Shown one piece after another: positions 17,689-26,250 of a DNA stretch of 64,000 bases. Source of the DNA: Natronococcus sp. A-GB1 (lineage in GTDB: Archaea > Halobacteriota > Halobacteria > Halobacteriales > Natrialbaceae); NCBI RefSeq assembly GCF_029688845.1, contig NZ_JARUKW010000002.1, positions 248,001 through 312,000 on the forward strand, given 5' to 3'. The position numbers were made by a program, and so were the translations under genes. Every line of letters starts with the position of its first letter. Position 1 is the first letter of the stretch. The notes beneath the pieces were generated by a model that did not search any database, was not told the origin of the DNA, and worked only from the letters and a program-made list of their open reading frames with translations.

Positions 17689-18705
17689 ATGTCGGACGAG
17701 TCGGCGACCGATGGGGACGTCGAACCCCCCGAAGAGCCGCGGGACGAGCCCGAGGACGATGCCTCGAGCGACGCCGATGCGGAACCCGACACCGACGACG
17801 AGACGGAGCCTGACGTAGACGCCGATGCGGAACTCGACGCCGACGACGACGGTGCGCTCGAGCGGGCCGACGACGACGAGCCCGAACTCGAGACCGACGG
17901 CGAGGGGGTCGTCGGCGACCGACCGGAGGAGCCGGATACGACCTACCCCGACCCCGACGAGGACGTCGGCGGGATCTCGACCCCGCCGGACGACGAGGAG
18001 ATGCCCCTGGCCGACCACATCGAGGAGATGGTGCTCCGGCTGGCGGTCGTCTTGCTCATCGGCGCGGCCGGGACCGCGATCGGGCTGCTGTGGGCGTCTC
18101 AGGCGATCGATCACATCTGGAACAACGTCTTTCCCTCTCAGTTCGAGCAGGTCCCTCCGCCGCATATTTACCACCCGCTCGAACTGTGGTTGACCCGGAT
18201 CAAGCTCTCGGCGCTGCTGGGGATCATGGTCGCGCTGCCGATGTTCGTCTACCAGTGTTACCTGTTCATGAAGCCGGGGCTGTACCCCAACGAGCGCAAG
18301 TACTACCTCGCGGCCGTCCCGACCAGCGTCGTGCTCGCGGCGCTGGGGATGATCTTTTCGTACCTGCTGGTGTTGCCGATCCTCTTCCAGTACTTCACGT
18401 TCTACGCCGAGGGGAGTGCGGGGATCGCCTACGCGCTCGGAGACACGTTCAACCTGATCATCACGCTGACAGGCTTCCTCGCGATCGTCTTCCAGATCCC
18501 CCTGTTCATGATGCTCGCGATCATGATGGGCGTGACGACCCGGAGGTGGCTCGCGGACAAGCGGCTGTACTTCTGGGCCGGCTTCGCGGGACTGGCCTTC
18601 CTGTTTACCGTAGACCCGACGATGATGGCGCCCATCCTCGTCGCGATCACGATGATCCTGCTGTTCGAGGGAACGCTGCTACTCCTGAAGTGGACGGGCA
18701 GGTAG
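17689..18705 (+). CDS. tatC: Sec-independent translocase TatCo
   Basis: Single-domain TatC. 338 residues: residues 1-105 are an acidic, low-complexity cytoplasmic extension. Residues 106-338 form a six-helix TatC core beginning MPLADHIEEMVLRLAVVLLI, with PMFVYQCYLFMKPGLYPNERKYY and LADKRLYFWAGFAGLAFLFT. The long acidic N-terminus is common in haloarchaea. It is divergent from tatCt. A palindromic element follows 10 bp after the stop. The window encodes several likely Tat substrates (32142, 36524, 56597, 57717). Confidence 0.95.
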   Translation: MSDESATDGDVEPPEEPRDEPEDDASSDADAEPDTDDETEPDVDADAELDADDDGALERADDDEPELETDGEGVVGDRPEEPDTTYPDPDEDVGGISTPPDDEEMPLADHIEEMVLRLAVVLLIGAAGTAIGLLWASQAIDHIWNNVFPSQFEQVPPPHIYHPLELWLTRIKLSALLGIMVALPMFVYQCYLFMKPGLYPNERKYYLAAVPTSVVLAALGMIFSYLLVLPILFQYFTFYAEGSAGIAYALGDTFNLIITLTGFLAIVFQIPLFMMLAIMMGVTTRRWLADKRLYFWAGFAGLAFLFTVDPTMMAPILVAITMILLFEGTLLLLKWTGR

Positions 18706-18715
18706 CCGGTCCCGT

Positions 18716-18800
18716 CTGATACGGTTTACTGTACGTCATTTCCGCCGCAACCCGACCCGAACCAGCGGTTGCGCCGGTAAATCGTTACAGCACCGTATGA
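18716..18800 (+). repeat. Palindromic dispersed element, copy 1
   Basis: 85 bp starting 10 bp after the tatCo stop. It begins ctgatacggtttactgtacg and ends cagcaccgtatga. Outer arms (tacggt..ctgt) and inner arms (gccgcaaccc against gcggttgcgcc) pair imperfectly, so RNA would form one long hairpin. A close relative on the other strand lies at 23707-23793, with the blocks acggtttactg, gcggttgcgccgg and tacagca shared. Both sit in the same orientation behind a gene's stop codon. The role is inferred: a terminator, mRNA stabiliser or non-autonomous element. Confidence 0.75.
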
Positions 18801-19009
18801 ATCCTCGCCGGTACCCTCGAGCCCCTGGCGCGACCGTTCCCAGTTCTCACCTGTTCTCCGATCTCATCGAGGAGTGGTTCGTCCGATTTCACTAGTTGCC
18901 GCTGAGAATCGTCGCTCGAGTACGAACTCCGCTCGCAGATATCTCCTTATACAGCTTGAGGTCGATTGGAGATCCGACGTTCGCCACTGGAAACGAGGGA
19001 AACTGGGCA

Positions 19010-19021
19010 TATATAAACGGT
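19010..19021 (+). promoter_or_regulatory. TATA-like tract upstream of the nitrite reductase
   Basis: gcatatataaacgg is the strongest TATA box in this gap, about 110 bp before GTG 19126. It would leave an 80-90 nt leader. Suggests the reductase locus is, or was, transcribed from here. Confidence 0.45.
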
Positions 19022-19125
19022 TACAGTTATACAAGTTAGGAATGTGTGGGTGAAATGTGTATTTAGTCATGTCTGGAGGAAAACTTGCGAGATCGGGGAC
19101 GATCGTCCGCTCGGGGTGATCGCTG

Positions 19126-20896
19126 GTGGCGCATAAGAAAGAGGGCCAGAAGGCCGATTGCTACGGTGACGAGGTTCGTGAACACATCATCGAGTTCGCC
19201 GAAAGCGGCGGCTACGAGGCGATTCCGGATGTGAAACGCGAGGAGTGGTTCACCCGATTTAAGTTCTGGGGGTTGTTCCACCAGCGCGACGGCCAGGAGT
19301 CGTACTTCATGATGCGGCTGACCAACGCCAGCGGCGTTCTCGAGCCCGGCCAGTTACGGGCGATCGGCGAGGTCGCCAGCGACTACGCGGCGGGTCCCGT
19401 CGAGAACCCCGAGTACGGCAACGGCTGGATCGATCTCACGACTCGACAGTCGGTCCAGCTCCGCTGGCTGAAACTCGAAGACGTCCCGGAGATCTGGGAG
19501 AAACTCGAGTCGGTCGGCGTCTCCTCCCGGTCGGCGGGCGGGAATACGATGCGTAACATCTCCGGAAGCGCCCTCCACGGCGAGGTCGAGGAGTACGTCG
19601 ATTCCGGCCCGCTGCTCGAGCGGTTCCAGGATGAACTCCGCGGGGACGACGCGCTTGCGAACATGCCCCGGAAGTTCAACATCAGCGTGACGGGATCGAA
19701 GTCGGGCTGTGCACAGGACTCGCTCAACGACATCGGGTTTGAGCCGGCCCGCAGGGAGATCCAGGGGGAGTCCGTCAAGGGATTCAACGTCCGCGTCGGC
19801 GGCTGCCTCGGCGGTCGCCAGCCCCGCGCGGCGACCTCGCTCGACGTCTTCGTCCGCCCCGAGAACGCCTACGAGGTCGGTCGCGGTCTCGTCGAGCTCT
19901 ACCACGAGCACGGCAACCGCCAGAACCGTTCGAAAAATCGCAGGCGCTTTTTCGTCGAAGACTGGGGCGAGGAACGGATCCGCGAGACACTCCAGACTCG
20001 GTACGTCGACGTCGAGCTCGAGACCGCGGGCGAGAGCTTCCGCGAAGAGTAGACCTACAACGCGGAAACCTGCCGACGCCGGCAAGCGCGATCACGTCGG
20101 CGTTCACGACCAGCGAGGCGAGGGCATGCACTACGTCGGACTAACGGTCCCGGTCGGCCGCATGCCCGCCGAGGACGCCCTCGAGCTCGCCGATCTCGCC
20201 GACGAGTACGGCTCCGGGGAGCTGCGGCTCACGCGCCGACAGAACCCCGTGATCGTCGACGTTCACGAGGACGTCCTCGAGGAACTGCTCGACGAGCCGC
20301 TGCTCTCCGAGTACCGCCCCGAGCCGAGTCCCTTCGAACGTGGCGCGATGGCCTGTACCGGTACCGAGTTCTGCTCGATCGCGCTGACCGAGACGAAAGC
20401 CCGAATGGCTCGGATGCTGCGCTGGCTCAACGGAAACGTCGACCTGCCCGACGACGTCGGGACGATCAAGATCCACTACTCGGGCTGTACCGCCGACTGC
20501 GGGCAGGCCATGACTGCCGACATCGGACTCCAGGGGATGCGCGCCCGCAAAAACGACGAGATGGTCGAGGCGTTCGACATCGGCGTCGGCGGTGGCGTCG
20601 GGGAGGAGCCGTCGTTCATCGAATGGGTTCAGCAACGGGTTCCCGCCGGCGAGGCCCCCGGCGCGATCAAGAACCTGCTCGAGGCGTTCACTGCCCACCG
20701 CGAGGCGGGACAGACGTTCCGCGAGTGGACCGAAGCGTCCGGAACCGAGACGCTGATCGAGTGCTGCGAGCCCGAGGAAACCGATTTCGAGGCACCGTAC
20801 ATGGCCGACGCCAAGCAGTCCTGGTATCCGTTCGCCGACTCTGACTCGCTAGCGGAGGCGACCGCGAAGAGTTCGATTGTCCCCTCCAACGACTGA
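19126..20896 (+). pseudogene. nirA: Ferredoxin-dependent nitrite/sulfite reductase, disrupted in the middle
   Basis: Siroheme/4Fe-4S reductase for six-electron reduction of nitrite to ammonium (or sulfite to sulfide). Reading from GTG 19126 gives 308 residues with the N-terminal half (TRQSVQLRWLKLEDVPEIWE, NTMRNISGS, KFNISVTGSKSGCAQDSLND, GGCLGGRQPRA), then TAG at 20050. The C-terminal half continues in the +1 frame to 20896 (visible from ATG 20126, MHYVGLTVPVGRM). It holds ACTGTEFCSIALTETKARM and GCTADCGQ, the four cluster cysteines. After the TAG the original frame still reads TYNAET before the shift at about 20073. The alternative is that one extra base near 20050 explains both the stop and the shift. 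Total length (about 588 residues) is normal. Either a true pseudogene or a sequence error. Confidence 0.85.
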
Positions 20897-20933
20897 TCGG
20901 TACTGTTTTCGATTTCGTTTCGCGTCGCGCGGA

Positions 20934-21293
20934 CTATCGATGATCGGTTGTTCGCCGGCGTGCGTACTCGAGCGCTTCCTCGAGGGTCCCCGGTCCGTCG
21001 TAGCGCGCGGAAAACAGCTGCATGAACTCCAGCGCAATCCGGTTACAGCGATCGAAGGTGAGCACGGTTCTGACCGGTTTCGTTTCGGAGGGCTCCAGTC
21101 CCGGGTAACTCGTCGCCGTGAGCGTGTAGCCGGGGTGGGAGTCGCCCTCGAGGGAGGCAGGGGCGACCTTCACCCGCAGGTCGTCGGACTCGTGGCGGTA
21201 GGTCAGGTACCGTAGCTCCCGGTCGCTGTTGGCCGTGGTATAGTTTCGCTCGGTTTCGATCCTCCACGGAGACGGTACGTCCTCGTCGTCCAT
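20934..21293 (-). CDS. Hypothetical haloarchaeal protein
   Basis: 119 residues, soluble, mixed alpha/beta. It starts MDDEDVPSPWRIETERNYTT and contains HPGYTLTATSYPGLEPSETK and RVTLTF-like strand regions, with a helix NRIALEFMQLFSARYD near the end. Nothing diagnostic is seen. Convergent with the nitrite reductase gene (38 bp apart). Start ATG 21293. Function unknown. Confidence 0.72.
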   Translation of the reverse strand: MDDEDVPSPWRIETERNYTTANSDRELRYLTYRHESDDLRVKVAPASLEGDSHPGYTLTATSYPGLEPSETKPVRTVLTFDRCNRIALEFMQLFSARYDGPGTLEEALEYARRRTTDHR

Positions 21294-21446
21294 CGGCAGT
21301 TGCTACCCGCCGAAAGGCTACGTCCGTGTCGACTTGTGCAAAATTTCCGCACGCTCGAATAGAAATGTGCCACATTTCGAGTTTCCAACCCCAAATCCGA
21401 TTATACACTGGACGGGCGGCTAACAGACATCGAACTCAGTGGACGA

Positions 21447-22691
21447 TCAGCGATCGCTCTCGCTCGCGAGTAGGGTGAGATAATCCTCGAGCAACCGCGG
21501 GAGGAGGAACCGTTCGCGGACGGTTTCCCGGCCCCGCTCTCCCAACCGATCCCGTAGTCCGTCGTCCTCGAGGAGCCGAACGAGTCGATCCGTCGTCGCC
21601 TCGGTGTCCTCGGGATCGACGAGGTAGCCGTTCTCGTCGTCCTCGACCTGGAGCGGGATGCCGCCGACGTTCGCACCGACGACCGGCGTCTCCTTCCACA
21701 GCGTCTCCGAGACGGTCAGCGCGAACCCCTCCCGGAGAGATTTCTGGACGCCGACGTCGGCGCTTCGCTGGAGGAGGTTGATTCCGACGTCCGGCAGGTT
21801 CGTCAGGAGGTGGATGTCCTCGTCGGTCTCGGTTTCGGCTTCGACCTCGCGGTAGACCTCAATCCCCTCGGGATCGTCATCGGGCATTCCGCCGGCCAGC
21901 ACGAGCTGAGCGTCGGATACCGCCTCGCGGACGTCCCGGTAGGCCTCGACCACTCCAAGCGGGTCCTTCCAGGGGTCGAATCGCGACACCTGTACCAGCA
22001 GCGGTCGATCGACATCGAATGGATACTCGCTCGGATCGCTTCCCTCGAGACCGTCCGGAAGTTCCTCGAGCGGCCGATTCTTCTCGGTGAAGGGATCGAT
22101 CGCGGGGTGGACGATCGCGGTCTCCTCGTTGGGGACAGCCTCGGCGTACGTCGGGTGGCTGACGATGGTTCGATCGATCGGTTCGAGCCAGGAACGGACG
22201 AAGTCGAGGTAGGCGTCGGCCGCCGTCGTCAGGTCGATGTGACAGCGCCAGAGCAGGCTCGTGTCGGGATACCGCTCGGCGAGAGTCGGAGCCATCCCGA
22301 GGGACTGCGGATCGTGGAGGACGATCGCGTCGTACCGCTCCTCGAGGGTCCTCGCGTTCTCGCGGGTGACGCGCCGGTAGGTGTCGCGCATCTCGTCGGT
22401 GAGCGTAGTGTGGTCACCCTGCAGCCCGTTGTGGATGGTCTTGGTGACGTCGTAGAACTCGTCGGGAGCGTCCATTACGTACCAGTCGACATCGACGCCG
22501 ACGTCCCTCGAGAGGGGAACTAGCGCGTGCAGGATCTCGGCGACGCCGCCGCCCTCGGCGGTCGTGTTGATGTGAGCGATTCGTTTACCGTCGAGTTGGT
22601 CTGCCCGATCGCGGATATCGTTCCGTCGGCCGGAACCGAAGACGTCCTCGTAGGCCGACAGCCGTCGATCCGTCGTTTCTACGGAAAGCAT
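21447..22691 (-). CDS. treT: GT4 glycosyltransferase, probable trehalose synthase TreT
   Basis: Probably forms trehalose from a nucleotide-activated glucose and free glucose, giving a compatible solute. 414 residues in a GT-B fold. The N-terminal domain has INTTAEGGGVAEILHALVPL, DWYVMDAPDEFYDVTK, LHDPQSLGMAPTLAERYPD and LLWRCHIDLTTA, all characteristic of TreT. The C-terminal domain has LLVQVSRFDPWKDPLGVVEA and the E-x7-E region REGFALTVSETLWKETPVVG. Start ATG 22691. No other trehalose gene is adjacent. General sucrose/trehalose-phosphorylase-like GT4 activity is the alternative. Confidence 0.85.
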   Translation of the reverse strand: MLSVETTDRRLSAYEDVFGSGRRNDIRDRADQLDGKRIAHINTTAEGGGVAEILHALVPLSRDVGVDVDWYVMDAPDEFYDVTKTIHNGLQGDHTTLTDEMRDTYRRVTRENARTLEERYDAIVLHDPQSLGMAPTLAERYPDTSLLWRCHIDLTTAADAYLDFVRSWLEPIDRTIVSHPTYAEAVPNEETAIVHPAIDPFTEKNRPLEELPDGLEGSDPSEYPFDVDRPLLVQVSRFDPWKDPLGVVEAYRDVREAVSDAQLVLAGGMPDDDPEGIEVYREVEAETETDEDIHLLTNLPDVGINLLQRSADVGVQKSLREGFALTVSETLWKETPVVGANVGGIPLQVEDDENGYLVDPEDTEATTDRLVRLLEDDGLRDRLGERGRETVRERFLLPRLLEDYLTLLASESDR

Positions 22692-22789
22692 TCGTCGTGC
22701 GGATAGTTCACACGTCCTGTCGGATCACTGTTTCTCACGTTTTCGGACGGATCCACTCGAGAGGGTCGATCAGTTGTGGCTTCGAGGCG

Positions 22790-23656
22790 TTACGACGACT
22801 CCGATGCGAACACGTCGTCCTCGACGTTTCCGTCGTCGACGTCAGCCTCCGTGGTGGGACTGACGCTTCCGGTTCGGTAGCCGTGCAGATCGAGGGTGAC
22901 GTGGTCGAACCCGATCTCCGAGAGCTCCTCGCGGACGGTCTCGGCGAACTCGAGTTCGAGCGCGCGCTCGAGTTCGTCCGGCGCGACCTCGATCCGGGCG
23001 AGCCCGTCGTGGTCACGCACGCGGAACTGGTCGAACCCCCACTGGCGAAGCAGGGCTTCGGCGCGTTCGACGCGGCCGAGTCGTTCCTCGGTGACCTCGA
23101 GCCCCGTCGGGATGCGCGAGGAGAGACAGGCCATCGACGGTTTGTCGGCGACCGAAAGGCCGTAGCGGTCGGCGATCTCTCGGACCTCCGTCTTGTCGAT
23201 CTCGTGGGCCAGAAGCGGCGAGTGGACCTCGAGCTCCTCGACGGCCTGCAGGCCGGGTCGGTGACCGGCACCCGGATCGTCGGCGTTGGTCCCGTCACAG
23301 ACCGTTTCGATTTCGAACTCGCGGGCGGTCTCTATCATCTCCCCCAGCCGCATCGTCCGGCAGTGGTAACACCGGTCGTCGTCGTTCTCGACGAAGGCGT
23401 CGCTCTCGAGTTCGGAGAACTCGACGAGTTCGTGGTGGATGCCGATCTCGCTCGCGACCCGCTTTGCGTCCTCGAGTTCGGCCTCCGGCAACGTCTCGCT
23501 TCTGGCGGTGCAGGCGACCGCGTCCTCGCCGAGGGCGTCGTGAGCGAGCGCGGCCACGACGCTCGAGTCGACCCCGCCGGAGAACGCGATCAGTACCCCA
23601 TCGCGGTCGGCGAGGTCGGCGCGTGCGGCCTCGAGTTTCGCCTCGAGCGTTGTCAT
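22790..23656 (-). CDS. larE: ATP-dependent sacrificial sulfur transferase LarE
   Basis: PP-loop ATPase that installs sulfur into the nickel-pincer (NPN) cofactor of lactate racemase. 288 residues: LIAFSGGVDSSVVAAL (ATP pyrophosphatase loop, residues 22-37), DDRCYHCRTM with C96/C99, NADDPGAGHRPGLQAVEEL, and SMACLSSRIPTG with C177, equivalent in position to the sacrificial Cys of Lactobacillus LarE. Having three cysteines matches the LarE subgroup reported to bind an iron-sulfur cluster. larA, larB and larC are not in the window. Start ATG 23656. A histidine-rich Ni/Co transporter lies 1.7 kb away. Confidence 0.9.
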   Translation of the reverse strand: MTTLEAKLEAARADLADRDGVLIAFSGGVDSSVVAALAHDALGEDAVACTARSETLPEAELEDAKRVASEIGIHHELVEFSELESDAFVENDDDRCYHCRTMRLGEMIETAREFEIETVCDGTNADDPGAGHRPGLQAVEELEVHSPLLAHEIDKTEVREIADRYGLSVADKPSMACLSSRIPTGLEVTEERLGRVERAEALLRQWGFDQFRVRDHDGLARIEVAPDELERALELEFAETVREELSEIGFDHVTLDLHGYRTGSVSPTTEADVDDGNVEDDVFASESS

Positions 23657-23706
23657 GGCCCCTCGTTCGAACCGGACGGGCAAAAACGCGTTGTCGTTCC
23701 GACGGC

Positions 23707-23793
23707 TCATACGGATTGCTGTACCGATGTCCCGGCGCAACCGCCACACGGGTCGCGGTTACACCGGTACTGACTTCCAGTAAACCGTCTCAG
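23707..23793 (-). repeat. Palindromic dispersed element, copy 2
   Basis: 87 bp. Read on the minus strand it starts ctgagacggtttactggaag and ends atccgtatgagcc, matching copy 1 at 18716-18800 along its length with scattered differences. The inner gcggttgcgccgg arm is intact. It begins 16 bp after the stop of the minus-strand gene at 23809, in the same orientation relative to that gene as copy 1 has to tatCo. Confidence 0.75.
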
Positions 23794-23808
23794 TGGTCGC
23801 GGAGCGAG

Positions 23809-24588
23809 TCAGTCACGTTGCTCCTCGCTCGAGACCGCGAGGGCAGTCGCGAGCTCCGCTCGAGCGCTCCTGGGGACCTCGTCGCCGGCCATCCGTTCGT
23901 CGAACCATCGTCGACGCTCGAGAACGACGGCGTCCTCGGTCTCGCGGAGCCCGTCGAAGCGGTCCCAGGGCAGAAACCGAGTGGTGACGGTTCCCGACTC
24001 CTGGTACCGGAGCCCGCGTTCGCAGGCCTCGTACACTCGCGACCGTCGAACGCTTATCTGCAGGATGGCGATCGCCACGACTCCAGCGGTCAGGAGACTC
24101 GAGGGGAGTCCGTACAGCATCCCAACGAACGCGCCGATCGACCCGACGCCGAACAGAAGTGTGGCGGCGTGCATCAGTCGCCGCCTCCGCCGGTCGCGGG
24201 TCGCAACCCAGCGGGCCCTCGAGTCGCCCGCGGCACCCTCGGCGTAGACCCGGGTGCCGAGGATCCAGACGACAAGCCCGAGCGCCACCAGCCCGAGCAG
24301 CGAGAGCTGCGTCGATAGCGCGATGTCGGCACGCCCGACGTCCTCGAGGATCGTTGTGGCGACGGTCGGTACCAGCGGACCGACTATCGGCACCGCAAGC
24401 AGCCGTCGACGGCCCGCTGTGACCCACATGTCGGAACGGTCGGCGAGTGCAACGGCGACCGTCACCCACGCGAGACCGAAGACGAGAATCGATCCGATTC
24501 CGCCGATACCGATCGCGGTGCTCACGAGGAAGCCAAGCACTCCAGCGTAGGCGCCGGCCGTGACCGACGGCCAGTCGACTGCGTTCAC
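23809..24588 (-). CDS. Hypothetical multi-pass membrane protein
   Basis: 259 residues from GTG 24588 (VNAVDWPSVTAGAYAGVLGF). About six hydrophobic helices: GVLGFLVSTAIGIGGIGSIL, ILVFGLAWVTVAVALA, LLAVPIVGPLVPTVATTIL, LLGLVALGLVVWILG, and two after the basic loop RWVATRDRRRRRLMH. The C-terminal 80 residues are soluble and charged (RWFDERMAGDEVPRSARAEL). Function not recognised. No ATG is available near the natural start; longer starts add Arg-rich sequence. A palindromic element follows the stop. Confidence 0.7.
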   Translation of the reverse strand: MNAVDWPSVTAGAYAGVLGFLVSTAIGIGGIGSILVFGLAWVTVAVALADRSDMWVTAGRRRLLAVPIVGPLVPTVATTILEDVGRADIALSTQLSLLGLVALGLVVWILGTRVYAEGAAGDSRARWVATRDRRRRRLMHAATLLFGVGSIGAFVGMLYGLPSSLLTAGVVAIAILQISVRRSRVYEACERGLRYQESGTVTTRFLPWDRFDGLRETEDAVVLERRRWFDERMAGDEVPRSARAELATALAVSSEEQRD

Positions 24589-24721
24589 ACCTCGATCGTG
24601 ACACCTTACTGCAATAAGTATTCTCTCGAGTTCTCGTCGCCCCTGGTCGTTCGTCGGGCTAGCCGTCCACTGCACGCCGGACGGTTAAGTTCGTGTTCGC
24701 GGTAGGTACCAGGAGAGCACT

Positions 24722-25291
24722 ATGACCGTCTCCGAACGACTTCGACGACTGCGGTCGAGAAAGGGTTCCTCCGACGTTACCGGAGCGACGGCCGAGCAGT
24801 CACGAGCCGAGCACGCCGCGCGCGCGGCGGTCCGCGGGATCCAGGCGGGACTCGTCGCGACGCTGATCATGACCGCGTTCCGACTCCCGATCCTCCGTTC
24901 CCTGCCGCCGTCGGCGAACTTCTGGTCGACGTACGTCAGCGGCAACGACCCGGAGGATCACCCGGTCATCGGACTGATCCTCCACCTCGTGTACGGAATC
25001 CAGGGCGGAGTGATCTTCGGCGCACTGTTCGCCCTGTTCGACGCCGACCGCTCGATCGAACCCGAACAGCGCGGCCTCGTCTGGGGTTCGGTGTTCGGAA
25101 TGGGGCTGTCGGCCTTCGGCTCCCAGATCATGCTCAAGGAGTTGCTCGACATCCGCCTCGACTCCGACGAGCTCGCGCTGTTCCACGCTGCCCACCTCGT
25201 CTACGGAATCTCGCTGGGCGCCTGGGTCGGCTCGCGGACGGAGGGTGTCGATGATCCCGAGGAGGAGTACGAGTACGACGACGGGAACTGA
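24722..25291 (+). CDS. Hypothetical membrane protein
   Basis: 189 residues. Charged N-terminus (residues 1-35), then about four helices: VRGIQAGLVATLIMTAFRLP, VIGLILHLVYGIQGGVIFGA, LVWGSVFGMGLSAFGSQIML and HAAHLVYGISLGAWVG. Acidic C-terminal tail (DDPEEEYEYDDGN). The repeated HLVYGI motif at residues 88 and 161 suggests an internal duplication of a two-helix unit. No function recognised. Single transcript, divergent from 23809-24588. Confidence 0.75.
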   Translation: MTVSERLRRLRSRKGSSDVTGATAEQSRAEHAARAAVRGIQAGLVATLIMTAFRLPILRSLPPSANFWSTYVSGNDPEDHPVIGLILHLVYGIQGGVIFGALFALFDADRSIEPEQRGLVWGSVFGMGLSAFGSQIMLKELLDIRLDSDELALFHAAHLVYGISLGAWVGSRTEGVDDPEEEYEYDDGN

Positions 25292-25404
25292 TCTCCCACT
25301 GTTGCTACTCCGGATGCCCGGCTTAACAAGGATTCGCAGCCGTATTACGGCTCTCGGGTCCGAAACATAACAACCAGTATAGCCGTCGACGACCCAGCGG
25401 CGGT

Positions 25405-26250
25405 ATGGAGCTGGGCCTCGTCGCCGGCGTCGTTCTGATCGGCTTCGTCCACGGCGTGTTGCCGGACCACGGCTGGCCGATCGCAGCGACGTACGCGCTG
25501 AACCGAAACCGACGCTGGCTCGCCGGACTGGTGGCGGCGTCGATCCTCGGCGTCGGCCACCTGATCAGCAGCGTCGCGCTCGTGCTCGCGTACTTCTGGT
25601 TCAGCACGTTCGCCGAGTTCGCCGAAGGGCCGTGGCTCCGGTACGTCGCCGGAACCCTGCTGATTCTGCTCGGTATCCACGAGTACCGCCACGGCGGGCA
25701 CGGAGTACACGAACACGGCGATCACGAACACAGCGGGGGCCACAGCCACGAACACGACGGCGAGTGCGACGAAGGACACGGTACCAAACGTGACCACGAC
25801 GCGGATCACAGCCACCACACCAACGGCGGCGTCGACACCCTCGAGTCGGGACACCACACTCACCACGACGCCCACGATCACGAAACCGATCGCAGCCCCC
25901 TCGAGCGAATCCGCGCAGCGCTTCCCGGCGGTGGCGGCCACCAGCACCTGAGCGAGGAACACGCCGAACGGGGGCTGGTCGCGCTGGGAACGACCGCACT
26001 CTTGCTCGGTTTCGCCCACGAGGAGCCCATCCAGATCCTGGCGATCTGCGTCGGCACCGAGGCCTGTCTCGAGCTCATGCTCGTCTACTCGCTGGCCGTC
26101 ATCGTCGCCATCATCGTCCCGACGCTACTGTTGATCGCGGGCTACGAACACTACCGTGAGCGGATCGAGCGGCTCACGCCGTACTTACCGACGATCACCG
26201 CCGTCGTCCTGGTCGGCATGGGACTGGCGTTTATCGCCGGGGTCCTCTAA
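25405..26250 (+). CDS. Histidine-rich nickel/cobalt transporter-like membrane protein
   Basis: 281 residues with about six helices. Helix one carries HGVLPDHGW, a match to the HX4DH metal-selectivity signature of NiCoT/RcnA-type transporters. Residues 95-175 form a long loop with very many His residues in HEH/HDH runs (for example HGGHGVHEHGDHEH), as in RcnA/UreH-like proteins that move or buffer Ni2+ or Co2+. A second conserved His region, LLLGFAHEEPIQI, lies near residue 205. Its stop codon overlaps the convergent stop of the glutamate-cysteine ligase (shared bases 26247-26250). Direction of transport (uptake or efflux) cannot be told. Confidence 0.83.
   Translation: MELGLVAGVVLIGFVHGVLPDHGWPIAATYALNRNRRWLAGLVAASILGVGHLISSVALVLAYFWFSTFAEFAEGPWLRYVAGTLLILLGIHEYRHGGHGVHEHGDHEHSGGHSHEHDGECDEGHGTKRDHDADHSHHTNGGVDTLESGHHTHHDAHDHETDRSPLERIRAALPGGGGHQHLSEEHAERGLVALGTTALLLGFAHEEPIQILAICVGTEACLELMLVYSLAVIVAIIVPTLLLIAGYEHYRERIERLTPYLPTITAVVLVGMGLAFIAGVL

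Larger units (their letters stand above)
18706..19125. other. 420 bp intergenic region between tatCo and the nitrite reductase
   Basis: Holds the palindromic element (18716-18800), then AT-richer sequence with a strong TATA-like tract at 19010-19020. No credible open frame. The rest (18801-19005) shows nothing recognisable. Confidence 0.6.

Noticed and set aside
20050-20052. Pyrrolysine read-through of the TAG in the nitrite reductase
   Set aside because: Read-through would still meet the frame change about 20 bases later, and pyrrolysine coding is not known in haloarchaea.
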